Position numbers and translations under genes: made by a program. Below are positions 6,199 to 8,003 of a stretch of DNA of 8,003 bases, piece after piece (positions within the stretch are counted from its first letter, which is position 1; each line of letters opens with the position of its first letter). Below the pieces are notes generated by a model. It was given only the letters and a program-made list of their open reading frames with translations. It searched no databases and was not told the DNA's origin. The DNA is from Akkermansia sp. (GTDB taxonomy: Bacteria > Verrucomicrobiota > Verrucomicrobiia > Verrucomicrobiales > Akkermansiaceae): positions 1 to 8,003 of the forward strand of contig JAFNWZ010000013.1 in NCBI GenBank assembly GCA_017379255.1, given 5' to 3'.

Positions 6199-7509
6199 GT
6201 GAGCCGCAAAACAGAAAACGAAATCCCCTACGTATCCCACACCCGCGGGCTGTGGATTCTGAGTCCCCTGCTCGTCTTTTTCCTCCTGTATGTCACCACC
6301 TCTGTGGCAGTGGGAGACTTTTACAAGATGCCCGTCACTGTTGCATTCATGGCTGCCTGCACCTGGGCATTCATCGTGTGCCGTCCCCGGCGGTTCAGCG
6401 AACGCATCGAACGGTTTTCCCGAGGTGCTGCGCACAGCAACATCATGATGATGGTGTGGATTTTTGTACTTGCCGGAGCTTTTGCGCAATCTGCCAAATA
6501 CATCGGTTCAGTGGATGCGACCGTCAATCTCACCCTTTCCCTCCTCCCGGCCAACATGGTACTGGCCGGGGTATTCCTTGCCGCCTGCATCATCTCGCTC
6601 TCCATCGGCACCTCCGTGGGCACCATCGTGGCGCTCATGCCTGTGGCGGTGGGCCTTGCAGATAAGGCAGGAGCCCCGCTCGCGCTCATGGCCGGCGGCG
6701 TCATCGGCGGTGCCTTCTTCGGAGACAATCTCTCCTTCATCTCGGATACCACCATTGCTTCCACCCGCACCCAGGGGTGCGCCATGCAGGATAAATTCAA
6801 GGCCAACTTTGCCATCGTCTTCCCCGCAGCCCTCCTCGTGCTTGCTCTCTATGTCTACCTCGGCTGGGACCTTGCCCCCGTCACTATCACCCAGGAAACA
6901 GAATGGCTCAAGGTTCTGCCCTACCTCCTCGTGCTGGGCACAGCGCTCTGCGGTATGAACGTCATGAAGGTCCTCATCCTCGGCATCATCTCCACCGGCA
7001 TCGTCGCCAGCATTGGTGAAAAATTCACCCTCATGGACTGGGTCAGTTCCATGGGCAACGGCATGACAGGCATGGGAGAACTCATCATCGTCACCCTCAT
7101 GGCAGCTGGCATGCTCGAGCTCATCCGTTACAATGGAGGCCTCACCTACATCGTCAAGCATCTCACCGCCTGCATCCGTGGCAAACGCGGGGCAGAATGC
7201 AGCATTGCCCTCATGGCCGCCCTCGCAAACTTCTGCACCGCCAACAACACCGTCGCCATCGTCGCCGTCGGCAACATTGCCCGCAGCGTCGCGCAGAAAT
7301 ACGGCATCTCTGCTCCCCGCTCCGCCAGCCTGCTCGACACCGCCTCCTGCGTCATCCAGGGCATCCTGCCCTACGGTGCCCAGCTCCTCATGGGCTCCGC
7401 CCTTGCCGGGCTCACCGCCTTTGCCATCATTCCCTACCTGTTCTACCCCTTTGTCATGGGCATCTCTGCCCTCATTTTCATCATCTTCGGCCTTGCCGAA
7501 AAGAAGTAG
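6199..7509 (+). CDS. nhaC: NhaC-family Na+/H+ antiporter
   Basis: This is a 436-residue integral membrane protein of the NhaC family (PF03553-type), which exchanges Na+ for H+ or, in some relatives, couples this to organic acid exchange. About ten to twelve hydrophobic segments fill the sequence, beginning near 18-36 and ending near 410-432. The family signature is clear: SIGTSVGTIVALMP (135-148), GGAFFGDNLSFISDTTIAS (170-188) and then TQGC (191-194) with DKFKANF. A second conserved region, NFCTANNTVAIVAVGN, lies near 344-359 with GILPYGAQLL at 388-397. The start is GTG at 6199; no clear ribosome site precedes it, but the first membrane segment demands a start here and later ATGs would delete it. 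The coding strand is notably pyrimidine-rich with many C-ending codons. It appears to be a single-gene unit between its own promoter and a hairpin terminator. The family is secure and the exact substrate is inferred. Confidence 0.92.
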   Translation: MSRKTENEIPYVSHTRGLWILSPLLVFFLLYVTTSVAVGDFYKMPVTVAFMAACTWAFIVCRPRRFSERIERFSRGAAHSNIMMMVWIFVLAGAFAQSAKYIGSVDATVNLTLSLLPANMVLAGVFLAACIISLSIGTSVGTIVALMPVAVGLADKAGAPLALMAGGVIGGAFFGDNLSFISDTTIASTRTQGCAMQDKFKANFAIVFPAALLVLALYVYLGWDLAPVTITQETEWLKVLPYLLVLGTALCGMNVMKVLILGIISTGIVASIGEKFTLMDWVSSMGNGMTGMGELIIVTLMAAGMLELIRYNGGLTYIVKHLTACIRGKRGAECSIALMAALANFCTANNTVAIVAVGNIARSVAQKYGISAPRSASLLDTASCVIQGILPYGAQLLMGSALAGLTAFAIIPYLFYPFVMGISALIFIIFGLAEKK

Positions 7510-7533
7510 ACAATCGTTCATCCGTGCTTGTCA

Positions 7534-7575
7534 GGAATCCATTTTGCGCCCCCGCAAAATGGATTCCCGCTTTTT
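7534..7575 (+). terminator. Strong hairpin terminator after the antiporter gene
   Basis: A perfect 15-bp inverted repeat (7534-7548 with 7553-7567, arm GGAATCCATTTTGCG) has a CCCC loop and is followed after three bases by TTTTT (7571-7575). It begins 25 bases after the antiporter stop. The T run is short and slightly separated, so a palindromic dispersed repeat is an alternative, but position and shape favour a terminator. Confidence 0.75.
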
Positions 7576-7601
7576 GCTGTACTTGTGATTTGAAATATGA
7601 T
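7574..7601 (+). promoter_or_regulatory. Possible promoter of the secreted-protein gene
   Basis: TATGAT (7596-7601; 5 of 6 to TATAAT) lies in an AT-rich stretch. TTGCTG (7574-7579) is a weak -35 box 16 bases upstream. A start near 7608 would leave a leader of about 10 bases before the ATG at 7618. The -35 match is poor, so confidence is modest. Confidence 0.4.
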
Positions 7602-7617
7602 ATATGAGCTACCAGTC

Positions 7618-8003
7618 ATGAATAAAATTTTATCCATTATGCTAGCCGCCGGGGTCATGTATGCCCAGGAGGCGTATGCAGAAGTGAAATTTCCCGGGAA
7701 AGCCCCCGGCAAAGCGGCCGTTGAATGCACAGGCACGGAAGCAACGCTGGAAAACAAAATGTTCAGTGCCAGTTTCCGGAAAGACGGTAAGGGTGTTGTG
7801 TTTGATGGGCTGAAGCTAGCGGATGGCACACAGGTAGCAGCACAAGGAACGGCCTTGTTTACGCTGAGGCTGGCAGATGGAACGGAATACAGCTCACAAA
7901 CTCTGGATTCCACCCCGCTGGAAGAAGTGAAGCTGGAGGTGGATAAAAAGCACCCGAAGCTTTCCCAACGACTGGCAGGCAAAGCTATTCGCAGCACCTT
8001 TAC
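7618..8003 (+). CDS. Secreted protein with signal peptide, N-terminal fragment (runs off the window)
   Basis: The frame is open from the ATG at 7618 to the window edge (128 full codons seen), so the 3' end is missing. Residues 1-21 form a Sec-type signal peptide: K3, a hydrophobic core (about 4-15) and a likely cleavage after AYA (19-21), with an earlier YA-Q site at 15-17 also possible. No lipobox Cys is present. The mature start has PGKAPGKA, then alternating short hydrophobic stretches (TLENKMFSASF, VVFDGLKLADGT, ALFTLRLADGTEYSS) typical of a beta-sandwich domain. This style is common in N-terminal domains of large secreted glycoside hydrolases and related proteins, but no catalytic motif is visible, so that role is a guess. 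No Shine-Dalgarno site is seen. Base use differs from the antiporter gene: this coding strand is rich in G and A. Confidence 0.75.
   Translation, partial: MNKILSIMLAAGVMYAQEAYAEVKFPGKAPGKAAVECTGTEATLENKMFSASFRKDGKGVVFDGLKLADGTQVAAQGTALFTLRLADGTEYSSQTLDSTPLEEVKLEVDKKHPKLSQRLAGKAIRSTF

Noticed and set aside
6508..7521. Minus-strand open frame (337 codons) opposite the antiporter
   Set aside because: The translation is an implausible Gly/Asp/Glu/His-rich sequence, the complement of a membrane protein gene with strong family motifs.
7534..7567. Inverted repeat as an insertion-sequence end or attachment site
   Set aside because: Both arms are adjacent with only a four-base loop, no transposase or integrase is present, and a T run follows; terminator is preferred.

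Overview
The window looks like ordinary chromosome from a Gram-negative bacterium with a lipid A-type outer membrane. It carries a lipid A-type acyltransferase, a lipoprotein and a secreted protein with a cleavable signal peptide. The best guess is Verrucomicrobiota, perhaps near Akkermansia. That guess rests on protein style, fairly high GC and a near absence of Shine-Dalgarno sites, so it is an inference. No rRNA, tRNA, CRISPR array, insertion sequence or phage gene was seen.

Layout. (1) 8-2303, plus strand: a small lipoprotein gene, then after 16 bases a 625-residue fusion of an LpxL/HtrB-type acyltransferase with a glycosyltransferase-9 (heptosyltransferase)-like domain. (2) 2315-2357: a bidirectional terminator between convergent units. 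(3) 6083 down to 2361, minus strand: a compact operon of recJ, an M50-like membrane metalloprotease (ATGA overlap with recJ), a SufT-type Fe-S assembly protein and an unrecognised 158-residue protein. (4) 6084-6198: a divergent promoter region. The recJ promoter is close to consensus and its -10 box ends six bases before the ATG, which predicts a leaderless mRNA. (5) 6199-7509, plus strand: an NhaC-family Na+/H+ antiporter with a GTG start, followed by a perfect 15-bp hairpin terminator. (6) 7618 to the window end: the start of a secreted protein, cut off by the edge.

The genes do not form one pathway. The left unit concerns the envelope and lipooligosaccharide. The central operon mixes DNA repair, membrane proteolysis and Fe-S cluster maturation. 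The right side is ion homeostasis plus a secreted protein. The most unusual item is the acyltransferase-GT9 fusion: its acyltransferase motifs are intact, while its GT9 half has lost the family's usual catalytic and nucleotide-sugar-binding motifs. No defence system or similar new multi-gene system is evident.
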